DNA of 64,000 bases from Rachicladosporium sp. CCFEE 5018. Taxonomy: Eukaryota > Ascomycota > Dothideomycetes > Cladosporiales > Cladosporiaceae. Numbering within the stretch: position 1 is the stretch's first letter; each line of letters starts with the position of its first letter. Position numbers and translations under genes: made by a program. The DNA lies in NCBI GenBank assembly GCA_002077045.2, contig KZ111140.1, forward strand, positions 603,370 to 667,369. Reading direction: 5' to 3'. Of the stretch, positions 10,841-21,685 are shown in pieces. The notes beneath the pieces are model-generated. The model searched no databases, had not been told where the DNA came from, and saw nothing but the letters and a program-made list of their open reading frames with translations.

Positions 10841-12632
10841 ATGGCCGAACTCACCAACCCAGGCGAGACGCGCCAGCGTAAGCAATCCGTTGGCGCCATG
10901 GAATTGCAAGGCCCCGGAGGCACTGTCCGCACTGTCGCACTCGAAGAGATGACTGATGCCGATCGCGCCCTCGCAGCAGAATTCGGCTACAAGCCGGTGT
11001 TCAAGCGTGAATTCGGCTACCTCTCGACCTTCTCCTTCGCCGTCAGTATTTCTGGACTGTTCTCGACTGTAGCCACGACCTTCTCATACCCGCTCTATGC
11101 CGGCGGTAGCTCGTCTGCTGTGTGGTCGTGGTTCATCTCTGGCGCTGGATGCATGTGTATCGCGTGCTCAGTGGCTGAGCTGGTCTCAGCATACCCAACT
11201 TGCGGTGGATTGTGCGTGCTCCTCCCCGAGTGTGATACGAGGTATGTGAGCTTACCGTCATCTTAGGTACTACACTGTCTCCCGGCTTGCGCCCAGGAAG
11301 TACGTCCCATATATCAGCTGGGTGACTGGCTGGCTCAACCTGCTTGGCCAGGTCGCTGGTGTGGCGTCTTCCGAGTGGGGAGCTGCTGCCTTACTGCTGG
11401 CAGCTGTCTCCATGGGCACTGACGGAGCCTATGTTCCAACCACAAACCACACTGTCGGTGTCATGGCCGCGCTTACTGTGGTCACTGGCTTGGTCAACTC
11501 TCTGTCCACATACTGGATGGAGAAGATGACCAAAGGCTACGTGATCTTCCACATCTTGGTCCTAGTCACCTGCTGTATCTCGCTACTGGCTATGGCGACG
11601 GAGAAGAATGGCACACCAAAGCATACTGCCAAATACGTTTTCACCGACATCCAGAACACTTCCGGGTGGGAGCCTACTGGCTGGTCCTTCATGTTCGGGT
11701 TCCTCTCCGTCAGCTGGACCATGACCGATTACGACGCGTGAGTAGCATGCAATTTTGCTCAACACGAAGTCTATCACTGACACCATCGCAGCACCGCCCA
11801 CATTACCGAAGAGATCACTGAGCCCGAATTGAAAGCGCCCTGGGCAATTAGCATGGCTATGCTCTTCACCTACGTCGCCGGCTGGCTGTACAACATCGTC
11901 CTCTGCTTCTGCATGGGCGAGCCAGCTGACATCCTCGCATCCGACTTCGCGCAACCCGTGGCCCAAATCTTCTTGAACGTTTTGGGCAAAGCCGGTGGCA
12001 TCGTCTTCACTGTCTGCGCGTTCATCATCATCAAGTTCGTCACATTCACCGCCATGCAGGCCTTGGGCAGGACCTTGTTCGCGTTCTCACGCGATCGCTT
12101 GGTGCCTGCCAGTCATATCTGGACGAAGATCCTTCCTTTGACTGGCACTCCGGTCCTTGCCGTCTGGGTGTGCGTCTTCTTCTGCATTGCCATCAACCTC
12201 ATTGGTCTCGGCTCTTACACCGCCATCGCTGGTGTCTTCAACGTCTGCGCCATCGCTTTGGACTGGTCCTATTGCATCCCCATCGCCTGTAAACTCATCT
12301 TCGGCAACTTCAAGCCCGGACCCTGGCACTTGGGCAAATTCAGCTACATTGTCAACATCTGGGCGTGCCTCTGGACGCTCTTCGTCAGTATCATCTTCCT
12401 GTGCCCGACCGTCAGACCGACGACGGCCGAGAACATGAATTACGCTGTGGTGTTCTTGAGCGCCATCTTAGTCTTTGCAACTGCCTACTGGTTCGCGCAG
12501 GGCAGGAAGTGGTACACTGGACCGCTCATCGAAGCCGAAATCAACGAGAACTCCAGTCAGACTAGCGATGAAGACCTCGCAAGGAAATCGAAGGGCGAGA
12601 AGGAGCAAGAGCAGGCTATGCAGGGGATGTAG
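10841..12632 (+). CDS. APC-family amino acid/GABA-type permease (copy A)
   Basis: Three exons (10841-11211, 11267-11737, 11792-12632) splice in frame to 560 aa. About 12 hydrophobic spans follow a hydrophilic N-terminus (residues 1-60). Family marks are FGYLSTFSFAVSISGLFST at the first membrane span, YPTCGGLYYTVSRLAP at the first splice junction, FMFGFLSVSWTMTDYDA joined to TAHITEEITEPE at the second, and GRTLFAFSRDRLVP later. These fit the fungal Uga4/Hnm1-like amino acid/choline transporter group of the APC superfamily; the substrate cannot be told from sequence. The C-terminal tail is acidic and lysine-rich (SSQTSDEDLARKSKG), typical of ubiquitin-dependent endocytosis tails. Copy B differs at about five residues. 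Confidence 0.93.
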
Positions 12633-13034
12633 GATACCGATGAGGAAGGAAACCGGGAGCAAGAGCAAGTTTGCATACCAAAGCAACGTACGACAGTACT
12701 GCACATGACGAGAGTGTATTTTCCGTAGCTTGATACCAAATGACTTCTGCTCATGGACACGATCCCACATACTTCCGCAAGTCTTTCGGAGATATCGACA
12801 TGTGTGCACTACATCTACAATGAAGCCTTGTGCGCTTTGCCGGTATCACTCTCCTGCCGAGATGCATGCAGGGAACCGCCCCAACGCCTTTGGATGCAAC
12901 CCACGCTATGCAAATTCACGCATCCAGTATTACCTTCCGCGGTCTAATTATGCAGTGCAAAGCACCACATGTAAGTGAAGCAAACAAAGACTTCCTGTTG
13001 CTAGCGTGCTCTCTGAACCTATTTGCGGTACGAC
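12633..13034. other. Convergent 3' region, highly conserved between copies
   Basis: About 400 bp between the permease stop and the stop of the minus-strand SprT/BTB-like gene. It is nearly identical to 52035-52436 although it appears non-coding. Overlapping 3' UTRs are the likely content. Small ORFs here are short and unconvincing. Confidence 0.5.
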
Positions 13035-15140
13035 TCACATGTATCTATATGTGGCCCATGGATCTCTCCATCGGCTTCCACCTCGATATCGAGCACTGAC
13101 AGGATCACGACCAAAGCCGCCAGTGTAGCGTCTCGGCCAGTACGGCGTCGCAGCAGCGATGACAGGCGTCTGTACCACACTCGGTGGCATGATCGCCAGT
13201 CGCTCTCCTGGTAGTGGCACGACGTTCGCTGGCGCGTAGATCGGCTGTGGAAGCAACGCTGGCGCCGAATTGTAAAGATCGTCGTAGCTTCGCCTTCGCC
13301 CATACGGTGTGGTGGCAAGCAGCGGTCTGGGAGTATACCCTCCTACCGCTAGAGGAGCATGGACGGGGTTTTGGTATGCTGTTGACGCGGCGCCTCCGTC
13401 GCGACCGAGAATGGCGTTATCGTCCAATCGTCCAGGGTAGGTCACCTCAGCGACGACTAGTTTACAGTCGTCTTTCAAGGCCGCATTGCGATAATACAGC
13501 TTCTCGAATCTCTCGCGATGGATTTGAAGTAGGATTTCGTAGTTGCTTAGACCTCTTCCAAGGCCCGCGCCAGTATAGTCAAGTCCATACCCACTACCGT
13601 AGCGATCATCAGTGCGAGCGAGAAATGCTCTAGCCCACTTGTGGAGATCAGCGTGTATGCTGCCCTTGCCGCCATCTTTGTCATTGTACAGCTCTTTGAG
13701 AGCAGTGACTGGGTCGTCAGTCGTACGTGACATACAGAAGAGTCTTTCCAAAGCATACTTGCGAAGCTCTTCGAAAAACAGCGCCTCAGCCAACTTGAAG
13801 ACACGAATGTGCGTTATGATGCCGTCTGGCTGCTCCTGTACCCTTCCTTGGCCAATGATTACTGGTGGGCCAGTGCGGTGAGACGGGGATGCAGAAGCGG
13901 AGTAGTGACCTTCTTCGAGAGAAGGCGAGTACTTCTGGTGCTGGATGAAGTCCCAGAGGCACTTGAAGACTTGAAACTCGCACTCAGGAACGATGCATTC
14001 GAATCTGTCAAGTTTGACGGCTTGTCTCTTTAGACTCGGAAATGCCATAGCTCTCTTCCGCGGTATCATAACCCGCTTGCTGTCCCATATCAGCTCGATG
14101 TAGGTTGCTGAGGGTGGACCTTTCCGTCGATCGGTCGGCTCCAGCTTGCCTTCTTCGTTCAGATCGTAGATGGTGCTACCTTTGCTGTCGAGGGCAAGGT
14201 CTATGCAGCGAGAGAAGTCTCGGACTTGCCAGTTCGTCACTTCTGGGAGGCGGATGTATCGGTTGTCGTGACTGCAGTGCGAGCGGCCATCGGGTGGTGG
14301 AGGTCCTCCCGTATTGCCGCGAGGGTCTATGGCGATGAAGGGACGGCCATCTTGAGTGGAGCCGCCGTCGTCGAGTAGACGGCGAAGGTTGCCATGACTG
14401 TCGTTGCGGTGAGAAGCATAGAAGAGCATGTTCAGGGCTTTCTTCCGGCAGCGGCGGGTAATCTCGTCAATGGCCATGAGTATGACGCCGAAATGAACGC
14501 CATCAAGCAAACGGCCATCTTGCTTCGCTCCTGGATCTTGAGCCCCACAGCAGATGAGGAAATACGCATGAATCATTTGATGGATCATTTGCTCAAGCAG
14601 ATCATCTATCTGAGCCTCATCCTTCTTGAAAGGCGTACTGTTCAGCTCGATCGTCACACGAGGGCAGACGGTCCCGGCCGTGCTTGTCATGCCTGGCGAG
14701 TGGTCTGACTGAGTCCTCCATCTCAAGAGCACCATCCCCTCTAACTTGTGCAAGAAAAGCGTTCGATCGAGTTGGTCGAAGATACGGAATGGCGTCATTC
14801 TCGCCGCCGGCGCTTTTCGAAGGATATCGAGCTCTTCGATGATACTGGGTCCGTTACTGATGATGTGCTTGTAGCAGTAAGCGGTAGCGTACTCCAGGGT
14901 CCACCCAAGATCGCCATGATGCTTAATGTCCGGATCTCGAAGGTCATGTGAAATGTCATACGGTGATTTGCGGTCTTCAGCTTCGGGTTCTTGTCTTCTG
15001 CGGCGTCGGCGTGTTTCGTATGAGCTGACTCGGCTGAGAGTGTCGGATCTGGCCGGTCGATAGACGCTGAGGTACTGAGGGTCAGGGGCACGGATTGAAG
15101 GTAGGTAAGGTATTGGATTAGCGTAGTGATATAATGGCAT
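13035..15140 (-). CDS. SprT-like/BTB-like protein with altered HExxH motif (copy A)
   Basis: A single 701-aa ORF from an ATG. Residues about 60-235 resemble a SprT-like zinc-metalloprotease fold: PRVTIELNSTPF, then a helix with H187-Q-M-I-H191, and DGVHFGVIL with H216 where the third zinc ligand is expected. The catalytic glutamate of HExxH is Gln188, so zinc could bind but peptidase activity is doubtful. Residues about 390-530 look BTB-like (RFECIVPECEFQVFKCLWDFI, then FFEELRKYALERLF). The C-terminal 150 residues are rich in Pro, Arg, Tyr and Gly and probably disordered. The domain calls are by eye. Copy B is also 701 aa. Confidence 0.75.
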   Translation of the reverse strand: MPLYHYANPIPYLPSIRAPDPQYLSVYRPARSDTLSRVSSYETRRRRRRQEPEAEDRKSPYDISHDLRDPDIKHHGDLGWTLEYATAYCYKHIISNGPSIIEELDILRKAPAARMTPFRIFDQLDRTLFLHKLEGMVLLRWRTQSDHSPGMTSTAGTVCPRVTIELNSTPFKKDEAQIDDLLEQMIHQMIHAYFLICCGAQDPGAKQDGRLLDGVHFGVILMAIDEITRRCRKKALNMLFYASHRNDSHGNLRRLLDDGGSTQDGRPFIAIDPRGNTGGPPPPDGRSHCSHDNRYIRLPEVTNWQVRDFSRCIDLALDSKGSTIYDLNEEGKLEPTDRRKGPPSATYIELIWDSKRVMIPRKRAMAFPSLKRQAVKLDRFECIVPECEFQVFKCLWDFIQHQKYSPSLEEGHYSASASPSHRTGPPVIIGQGRVQEQPDGIITHIRVFKLAEALFFEELRKYALERLFCMSRTTDDPVTALKELYNDKDGGKGSIHADLHKWARAFLARTDDRYGSGYGLDYTGAGLGRGLSNYEILLQIHRERFEKLYYRNAALKDDCKLVVAEVTYPGRLDDNAILGRDGGAASTAYQNPVHAPLAVGGYTPRPLLATTPYGRRRSYDDLYNSAPALLPQPIYAPANVVPLPGERLAIMPPSVVQTPVIAAATPYWPRRYTGGFGRDPVSARYRGGSRWRDPWATYRYM

Positions 15141-16097
15141 GAATGCAGAAAGCTTCCTCTATGCGTGCAACAGTGACCAGCTGCCCAGCTAGAACCCGTG
15201 GCTGGGTGACAAGAGGGAAGCATGATCGGACGCAGCTCGCTCAATGTGGGCGAGGCAACTGGTTTTGACTACTCGTGAAGCCACCGTCGCTGCTGGTGGG
15301 TTGAGTCGAAGCACGGCATAATCTTCACTTGGGTTTCCAGCACCAGAGCCTCAAGTGCTTGCCAGCCAACGCGAAGTCTTGCCAGCTCGTATGATATCTC
15401 GGGCACAATCATCGCGGGTGGCATCGATGGTGACATCCACACGTGTCGTACACAGGTTGGTCATTGAGTAACTTCCTTGAATGCCATGCCGCGGCATTAT
15501 ACCTTGGAATGTCGACACTCACTGGATGGAGATGTCGCCGCACACGATGTTGTCGCTTGAATGCAGCTAGCCTCAGCCGGTGTTGGGTTGGAGGCCATCA
15601 AATCGATTTTGTTGTCCGATGAATATGCAATGCATCGTGGCAGCTAGGGATCGAAGCAAACAAACAAATCCTTCAACGTTGCACGCAGGAGGTCCGAGCA
15701 ATTCACCCGCGCGGCACATCGTGTCGTACTTAGCGGCTATACGGTCAGCTGATCCACAGGTTGTGTCGTATGCTCTCGACATTCGTTCCCATCTGCAGCT
15801 GCGGCTATCACTGCACACGTAAGTTCGTTTGCTCCTTGTTCTGCAGCTTGGTCTGATCGTGATCGCGTTGTCAGGCACGAAGGAACCTGATACGTATGAG
15901 CTTGAGGGGAACGGATCTGCTGAGTCGTCAATAGTATATACTATAAGATACGTACATTCGCGTACCCCACACGCATGTAAACGCCCGAAGCTCCCACTGT
16001 TATTACCTTGACACATGACTGGCCAGCAGCGACAGACCATTGCCACAGATTTCCGCTGCCCGAACACTCCAACTCAACAGTCTTCCCTCCGTGATGT
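15141..16097. other. Intergenic region, no supported gene
   Basis: Nearly 1 kb between the SprT/BTB-like start and the Mpv17-like stop, both on the minus strand. It is far more diverged from copy B (54543-55440) than the flanking genes. A small AT-rich block, AGTATATACTAT, at about 15930-15945 is shared with B. Short ORFs on both strands are not conserved. Confidence 0.45.
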
Positions 16098-17011
16098 CTA
16101 GTATCCCGGCCTCCTTCCATCATCCCTCCTATCGTAGTCAGACCTCCCATCCGACTTCCTGCCATCCTCGTACTTTCTCCTCAGCGCCTGCAGTCTCTTC
16201 TTCTTCGTATGGGCGTTGATGTAGGTCCCGATGACGAAGCCGATGAGATTGAAGAATGGCACCCAGGTCTCCTGCGGGAGGAACGCCTGTGCGAAAGCCA
16301 GTGCGACTGGTGAGGTGATCCAGGAGACTTTCATGACTGGCATGAAGCCTGCACGCACCGTAGCATGGACTTGGTGGAAAGTACGAGCCCCAGCGATGAC
16401 GGCCATGCTGGTAAGATAGACTGCGTTCTGAATGGGCGAGATCTGTTCGTCACGTCAGCGCTAGACTGCGGCCAAGCCGTACATTGGGCAGGAACATACC
16501 ACTAAGTTCGACGCGATAATCTGCAGGATCTTCGCCTTCAAGCTCGTTCGGCCAGCAAACAATCTCTGTAGAAGAGAGATCATCACATGACCGAGCGGCG
16601 CGCTGATGAACGCGCCGTAGACTGCCATCTTCGGCACGCGACTGGTGAAGTAGTGGCCATGCTTGCTGCGATCCTTCGCGATCCAGGAGGCTAGGAACTC
16701 TTGTAGACCCGCGAGCGAGCCTGACGTGACCATCTTCGTACGGAGGGGGTCCTCCTGGAGCTTCTTGAGGTACCACTGCGATTGTCGCGTTAGTGCGCGT
16801 CATGCCATCCAGAAATCGATCGTCTCACCGCGAGGTAGCCATTAGGCCCAGCACCAGCGGTCAGCGCATTGCCAACAGTGTGTGCGAGATCCTCCTTGCC
16901 CTTTGGTAGATCGCGTGTTCCGAAGGAGCCTCCTGGCGGGACTGGGGGTGGAGGAATCACGCCGGCGGTGGTGCGGATGGTCTCCTTCTGCTCGAACTTG
17001 ACCTGCGACAT
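16098..17011 (-). CDS. Mpv17/PMP22-family membrane protein (copy A)
   Basis: Three exons (17011-16829, 16775-16500, 16442-16098) join in phase 0 to give 267 aa. After a Pro-rich leader the protein has WYLKKLQEDPLRTKMVTSG, AVYGAFISAPLGHV, FHQVHATVRAGFMPVMKVSW and LPQETWVPFFNLIGF. These correspond to the Mpv17/PMP22 signature and its four membrane spans. The C-terminus is strongly basic and Asp/Arg-rich. Family members sit in the inner mitochondrial or peroxisomal membrane and affect small-metabolite permeability; the location here is not determinable. The 5' end faces the Cys-containing gene at 17811 across a divergent promoter. Copy B differs at about four residues. Confidence 0.9.
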
Positions 17012-17810
17012 GGTGACGAGCTGGATGCGAAAAAATGTGTGTGAATGGGCGGACTCAATGAGTGCCTATACACGTGGAACGTAAGCTCGTCCGTGAGCTG
17101 TCGCATCGATGTTGATCGGCGTCGCCCGCCGCAACGCCGATCACGTGACGCTTTTGTAGAAACACACCTCGGCACCTGATGGAAGCACTTGTTTTCATGC
17201 CTGCTCTTCTTCCTTCGACCAATTTATCAGCGTGCAAAGGTCAGGTCTTCACGTATGTGAAGAGTATTTCTATCGAGCCCGGAATCGTTACACCTCGAGA
17301 GATCTGTGTGGTATCGCACGCTACAGTTCCCCACGAGTCGCTTTCTGATTCAACGTCTGGGAGCCCAGCAATCACCAACACTGGCACTGTAAAGACTGGC
17401 GTGAGCTGGCATCGTCCAGTATCTTCGCCACGCTTGGTATAGTTGGACTAAGAATTCAGCATGGCTCTCCTTGCTTCGGCCACGTGAAGACCATGCAAAG
17501 TGAGGTTGCACAGAACCCAGTGCAGCGGTACCCGTCGTTCCTTCTCAAGCACGTCGACATCAGTTGCTCTTGCCTATCAAACAACGGGAGGCACAATGGT
17601 CAGCACCTTCAATTGTTGTCCGTCTTGCAATGGGAAAAGTCCATTCCCTTTCTCTGCCCTTCGCAACTCTTGCTGACCATTCATCTCTCTGCTCCCCTTC
17701 AATCACACTCATATCGTTACTGTGTCTTGATCGACCCGAATCTGTCTTCACGCAAGATTCCATGGAAACATCGCCAAGCGCTTTTCTGCGACGCGGTCGA
17801 TCACTTCACG
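17012..17810. promoter_or_regulatory. Divergent intergenic region, strongly conserved between copies
   Basis: About 800 bp between the divergent Mpv17-like and Cys-containing genes. From about 17210 to 17810 it matches 56540-57130 almost as well as exons do. It contains a conserved CCAAT element (GACCAATTTATCAGCG near 17218) and long pyrimidine-rich stretches near the plus-strand start. A long 5' UTR plus a shared promoter is the simplest reading. Confidence 0.55.
17114..17148. promoter_or_regulatory. Inverted repeat next to a TCACGTGA palindrome
   Basis: GATCGGCGT (17114-17122) and ACGCCGATC (17134-17142) form a perfect 9-bp inverted repeat with an 11-nt spacer. The overlapping TCACGTGA (17141-17148) is an 8-bp palindrome with an E-box core bound by bHLH factors. 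Both are kept in copy B (E-box at 56484-56489), with the left arm reduced to 7 matching bases. It sits about 100 bp upstream of the Mpv17-like start. Confidence 0.5.
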
Positions 17811-19615
17811 ATGGCGCACCCGCCGACCAACTTTCACCAACACATCACTCCGACCTCGCCACCATCTTTCCCGACCGATCCCTTCTGGCAGTCTTCGCCA
17901 CCGTACAATCGCTCCAGCATAGCCGCGCTGATGAGGGCAATCAGACAGGTGAGTGCCCGTGGCGTCGTCAAGCATGAGCTCTAAAAGAAGCCTGGAGAGC
18001 CTTGTGCTCTTATTCACTATGCTGCAAGCGTTATCCTTCACCTGTTCCACTGTCAAAAGAGCATGGCGTCGGCTTGTGCCTCTCGATAGAGCTGCTACCG
18101 ACGATTCGCTGATGCGGCGCGATTCATCAACGCTCGGGCAACAAGTTACTGCTCTTGAGAAGTTCAGCCCTCTGAGAATGCGAAGTTATGGCACCGTCGA
18201 GACCTGTACTGATGCGCTCGCAGGCAGTGCCACCTCCACCGACCGGGCAGCGTCAGCGTAGTCCAGCTACGCCTCAGCAAACGCGTCGCGTAGGCCAATG
18301 CACCCACATCACCATGATCCGTCAGCACGGTACGAGCGCCTGCAACATGTGTGGCAGGCCTCCAAGCGTCGGATGGCTATACGCCTGTCGACAGGACTGG
18401 CTGCTCGCACGCCAATCGACATCCAGTCACGATCTGGAGCTTCCGCATCTTCCCATCGAGAGCGACGACCTCGACCACCTGACCGAGATTGCCATAGCGG
18501 TCGGTATGAGTCACAGTGTGGTGGCTCAGATGCGCTCGAAATCCTACACCGTCACCGAGGCCAAGAAGATTATCGCTGATAAGGTTCACATGCTCAATGT
18601 GATCAAGGCAGAGGAATGTACGTCAGCTCAGCACTCGCCTTCTGGATCGCCTACTGGCAAGATAGGCGAAGCAGCCTCTAGCATCATTGCATCCCTGGGT
18701 ACCACCGTGTCATCCTCCACCTCAGTTGAGGCTGTCAGTGCAGCTGCCAGCACCACTACTGCGTGCACCTACATGGTCTGCCACACCTGCCGCCTGTTCC
18801 TTCACGACAGGGTGCCCGTGACAATAGCAGCCATTATTAATGGTACAGAGCCGGCAATTTCGAGTATCGAGATGCAGTATCTGCGCATGGTCGAGCCGGC
18901 TGTTGTCAGTAAGCTCGGTACACGACCTGCACCAACTCGTCGCCTTCGTCAATTCGGGCTCGGACTGACGAGCGCGGACATCACTTCGCAGCAGAAAGAC
19001 GGCGCCGACGAAAACAGTACGCCAAGTGACTGGACGTCAAGCGACATCTCGAGTGGAGTCTACGAAGATGATGACAACGAATCGTTCGTCGACGTTGATC
19101 CGTTTCCCTGCCCTGGCCCTGGCTTCTGCCCAGTTGCCAGCTACGAAGATGGGTGCGCCTACGATGGAGACTTCGACGATGGACAACGTGCCATAAACCA
19201 CGCCATAGTCACTGGACATCACGCCGATACCACTGCCGGCGCCGAGAACATCACGCCCGATCGTCCACGCTACCGTCTGCGCCGCATCGGGGGCAATGTC
19301 TCCGACACTCCAGGCAGAGCTTCCTCAACTGGCTCGTCCGTCAGTCTACCCACTCCAACCACTATGCCACTTACTCCCGTCACTCTATCCGACGAGAGCT
19401 TCGAAGATGTACTCAACGATCGCATCAACGGCAAGTCAGTCAAGGTCGGCAAAGCAGCTACCATCTGCGGCAGACTCGACTCGGGTGCAGGCGGCAACAT
19501 GAGCAGCAGATCTAGCAGCAGCAGCTTGGGGAGCGAGGTTGCTGTAGCAGACGGCGTCGCGCTGACGGAAGAGGCAGTCGAGACGCACATTCCGGACATC
19601 AAGTATGAGGAGTAG
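17811..19615 (+). CDS. Conserved fungal protein with Cys/His cluster, possible regulator (copy A)
   Basis: Exon 1 (17811-17948, MAHPPTNFHQH...MRAIRQ) splices at GTGAGT to exon 2 (18224-19615) in phase 0, giving 509 aa. The intron has a CTGAT branch-like site and a CGCAG acceptor. Exon 2 contains a likely metal-binding cluster, CTHITMIRQHG followed by CNMCGR and LYACRQD. Next come a helical region (LTEIAIAVGMSHSVVAQMRS, KKIIADKVHMLNVIKAEE) and a second Cys-containing segment (YMVCHTCRLFLHDR). The C-terminal half is acidic and Ser/Thr-rich with isolated motifs (SDESFEDVLNDRINGK). I recognise the shape as a conserved unknown, not a named family. A longer in-frame start upstream at 17484 is possible but less likely. 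Confidence 0.75.
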
Positions 19616-20257
19616 GATTCTTCCAAGCGCTGCTGGTATCCCCGGACACGGCATCGTTATTGTACATGCCTTTTAGGAGGGTCTAGGTTGTGTGAGGTGC
19701 ATGAGGGAGCTCGCAAGCAATTCAAGTACAGGAGGCTGGAGTGAGCAGGACTACTGACTGAGGAACGATTGCGTGTCTGGGTATTAGCGAAGGCGTAGGG
19801 TGCATGGAGGGAATTGGGTGATGGAAACATCACGTTCACTGCATATCGATTGTGTTACGTTGTGTAAGCATACAATGTACCTCCGCCTCTCCCACTGTCT
19901 GAACCCTCCTGTGGTGATATGGATCTAGCTGCGACCGTGCAGCGACTTGCTGCCCCGGGTATGCTTGTAGGAGCATAACTCGATCTTCATGCGCCTGGAT
20001 AACCGTAGGGACTGTGGCCGGATGGACCCTATATCGTCCCCGCCCTCTAGAGAATGCGGCGGTATCATGCTTGACTTATGAAGCGACCGGCAATAGCACG
20101 AAATGATTTGCACACGTTGAATGACACCTCAGGCTCCTCACAGTCAGCTTATCTGATACTGTTCCTTCGAGCCAACATTACCATCGATGCAGGATTGGCA
20201 AGATCCCAAATGATCCTTCCAAGCCACGCCGCACCCTAAACCCAGTTGACAAGTGCC
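19616..20257. other. Intergenic region
   Basis: About 640 bp 3' of the Cys-containing gene. It aligns with 58965-59607 with moderate divergence and probably includes the 3' UTR. No ORF is conserved in frame between copies, and I see no RNA gene. Confidence 0.45.
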
Positions 20258-20410
20258 CTAAATCCTGAAACGTGCCATTCCCAGCCAGTTGAAATCGAAG
20301 CCGTTGCCGAAGCCGGTAAACGCAATCATCAAAACCTTGCTAGGCAAGCTAGGGTCGGCGCTGGGAGACCTTGAATCTCCGACCGCAGCAGATTGCGCGT
20401 CTTGATCCAT
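20258..20410 (-). CDS. Small conserved ORF, 50 aa (copy A)
   Basis: ATG at 20410, stop at 20258. The peptide starts MDQDAQSAAVGDSRSPSADP and ends FGNGFDFNWLGMARFRI. The counterpart in copy B (59608-59760) has the same length and nearly the same sequence. The frame stays open upstream of the ATG in both copies (SKRSTRNGSNDEDSGVRR), so this may be the last exon of a larger spliced gene. A stop upstream in A is absent in B. No family is recognised. Confidence 0.38.
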   Translation of the reverse strand: MDQDAQSAAVGDSRSPSADPSLPSKVLMIAFTGFGNGFDFNWLGMARFRI

Positions 20411-20898
20411 CTTGACTCTTCTCCGTACTCCACTATCTTCGTCGTTGGAGCCGTTGCGTGTGCTGCGTTTCGAGCGTTCGTTACTGCGTTCTTGCTGTTA
20501 CGAAGTGTGCTGCGTGGTTGAATTCAGAGGTGACACGACCGAAAACTTGGAAAACATCCCTGGACCGTACCTGCATATATTTGACGGGACCTGGTTGCCC
20601 GTGGTGGGGATTTATTGATAGACACGACGCTCTTAGACCGGATCCACTGAAAGAGGCTTGAGGAGAGAGGCGATAGTAGTGAACACTCTTTGCATACGCG
20701 TTTGCTTGTTTGTACAGTACTGCGGTTGATCTGCGTAACACTCGAAGCGCATAATCACGAGGCCGGAAGGAAGGCCATCGTACAGTAAAGCCCGAAACCT
20801 CAGCCACCACGTCGAACAAGGCTGGGCTAACCTTGAGGCAAGATTTGAATCAAAGACCACGCCCTTCCCAGCGCACGCCACGGTCACTGTAATCCACG

Positions 20899-21685
20899 AT
20901 GAGGGCAACACTCCTCGCCCCGGTGCTCGCCGTCCTCTCCATCGCCTCCGCGGACATCTTGCTAGCCTCACCCTCGACCGGCACATCACCCATATCAGAC
21001 GGCATATCGGCACCCACACTCATACCCACAGGGGATGAGTCCCATCTACAGTCCGCAACACCAGATTTCTCCCTGTACCACATGTGACTGATAGCTCTCC
21101 AGACTCCGCCAAGCAGCACCCGTCACAAACCCCCAGACCACTCCCGTTGCTGTCCAAGCACCCACTGTGACAACGAACTGGGTTCGCACCGAGATCAACG
21201 GCGTGGTGACCTACGTCCAACTCGCCTACACCCAGACCTTCGCCGCGGTACCAGACCAATGGCCAAGTCCAGGTGTGGGCCAAATCGGGCTCGGGACGTT
21301 GAAGAGTAAGAGAGGCATTGCGCCCGCTACAGCAGAGGAGACTGGACTTGCGGGACGAGTGAGGGTATGAGAGCTTTGTGCTGATGTGAGCTGCTCTGTA
21401 GTGTTCGCACAGCCGGTCGAGGTGATTATGAGGGATGTACTGGTGAAGCAGACGTTGAGTGTGCTGGAGGTGGTGGAGGTCCTTGAGACGAGGACAGTGG
21501 TGGAGTGGACGACTGCGACGGTGTGGAAGAACGGATCGATGGCCGGGACTGGCACTGGATACATTACCGCGCTGGACCTACCGCCTACGGTACCGCCGCG
21601 TCGGCACTCTCGTCTGGTCGGCCCTTTGCTTCGCGCTACTACTACTTCGGCTGAATCATGCCATCGCACAGCATTCTCGCGTTGA
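20899..21685 (+). CDS. Secreted Kre1-like protein, C-terminus frameshifted (copy A)
   Basis: Exons 20899-21050, 21103-21305 and 21402-21685 join in frame to 212 aa. Residues 1-18 (MRATLLAPVLAVLSIASA) form a signal peptide. The second exon carries TNWVRTEINGVVTYV, YTQTFAAVPDQWPSP and GQIGLGTLK, a pattern seen in fungal Kre1-type cell-wall proteins. Intron 2 has a strong GTAAGA donor, a CTGAT branch-like site and a CTGTAG acceptor. If intron 2 is retained the protein ends at 21370 with 139 aa. Near 21569 one G present in copy B is missing, so the last 50 residues are in a different frame. The break is about 150 bp from the assembly gap and could be a sequencing error. Confidence 0.55.

Noticed and set aside
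21226..21669. 147-codon Ser/Thr-rich minus-strand ORF opposite the Kre1-like gene
   Set aside because: It looks like a cell-wall protein but is split by the indel in copy B and lacks a signal peptide. The plus strand has a signal peptide and well-formed introns in both copies.
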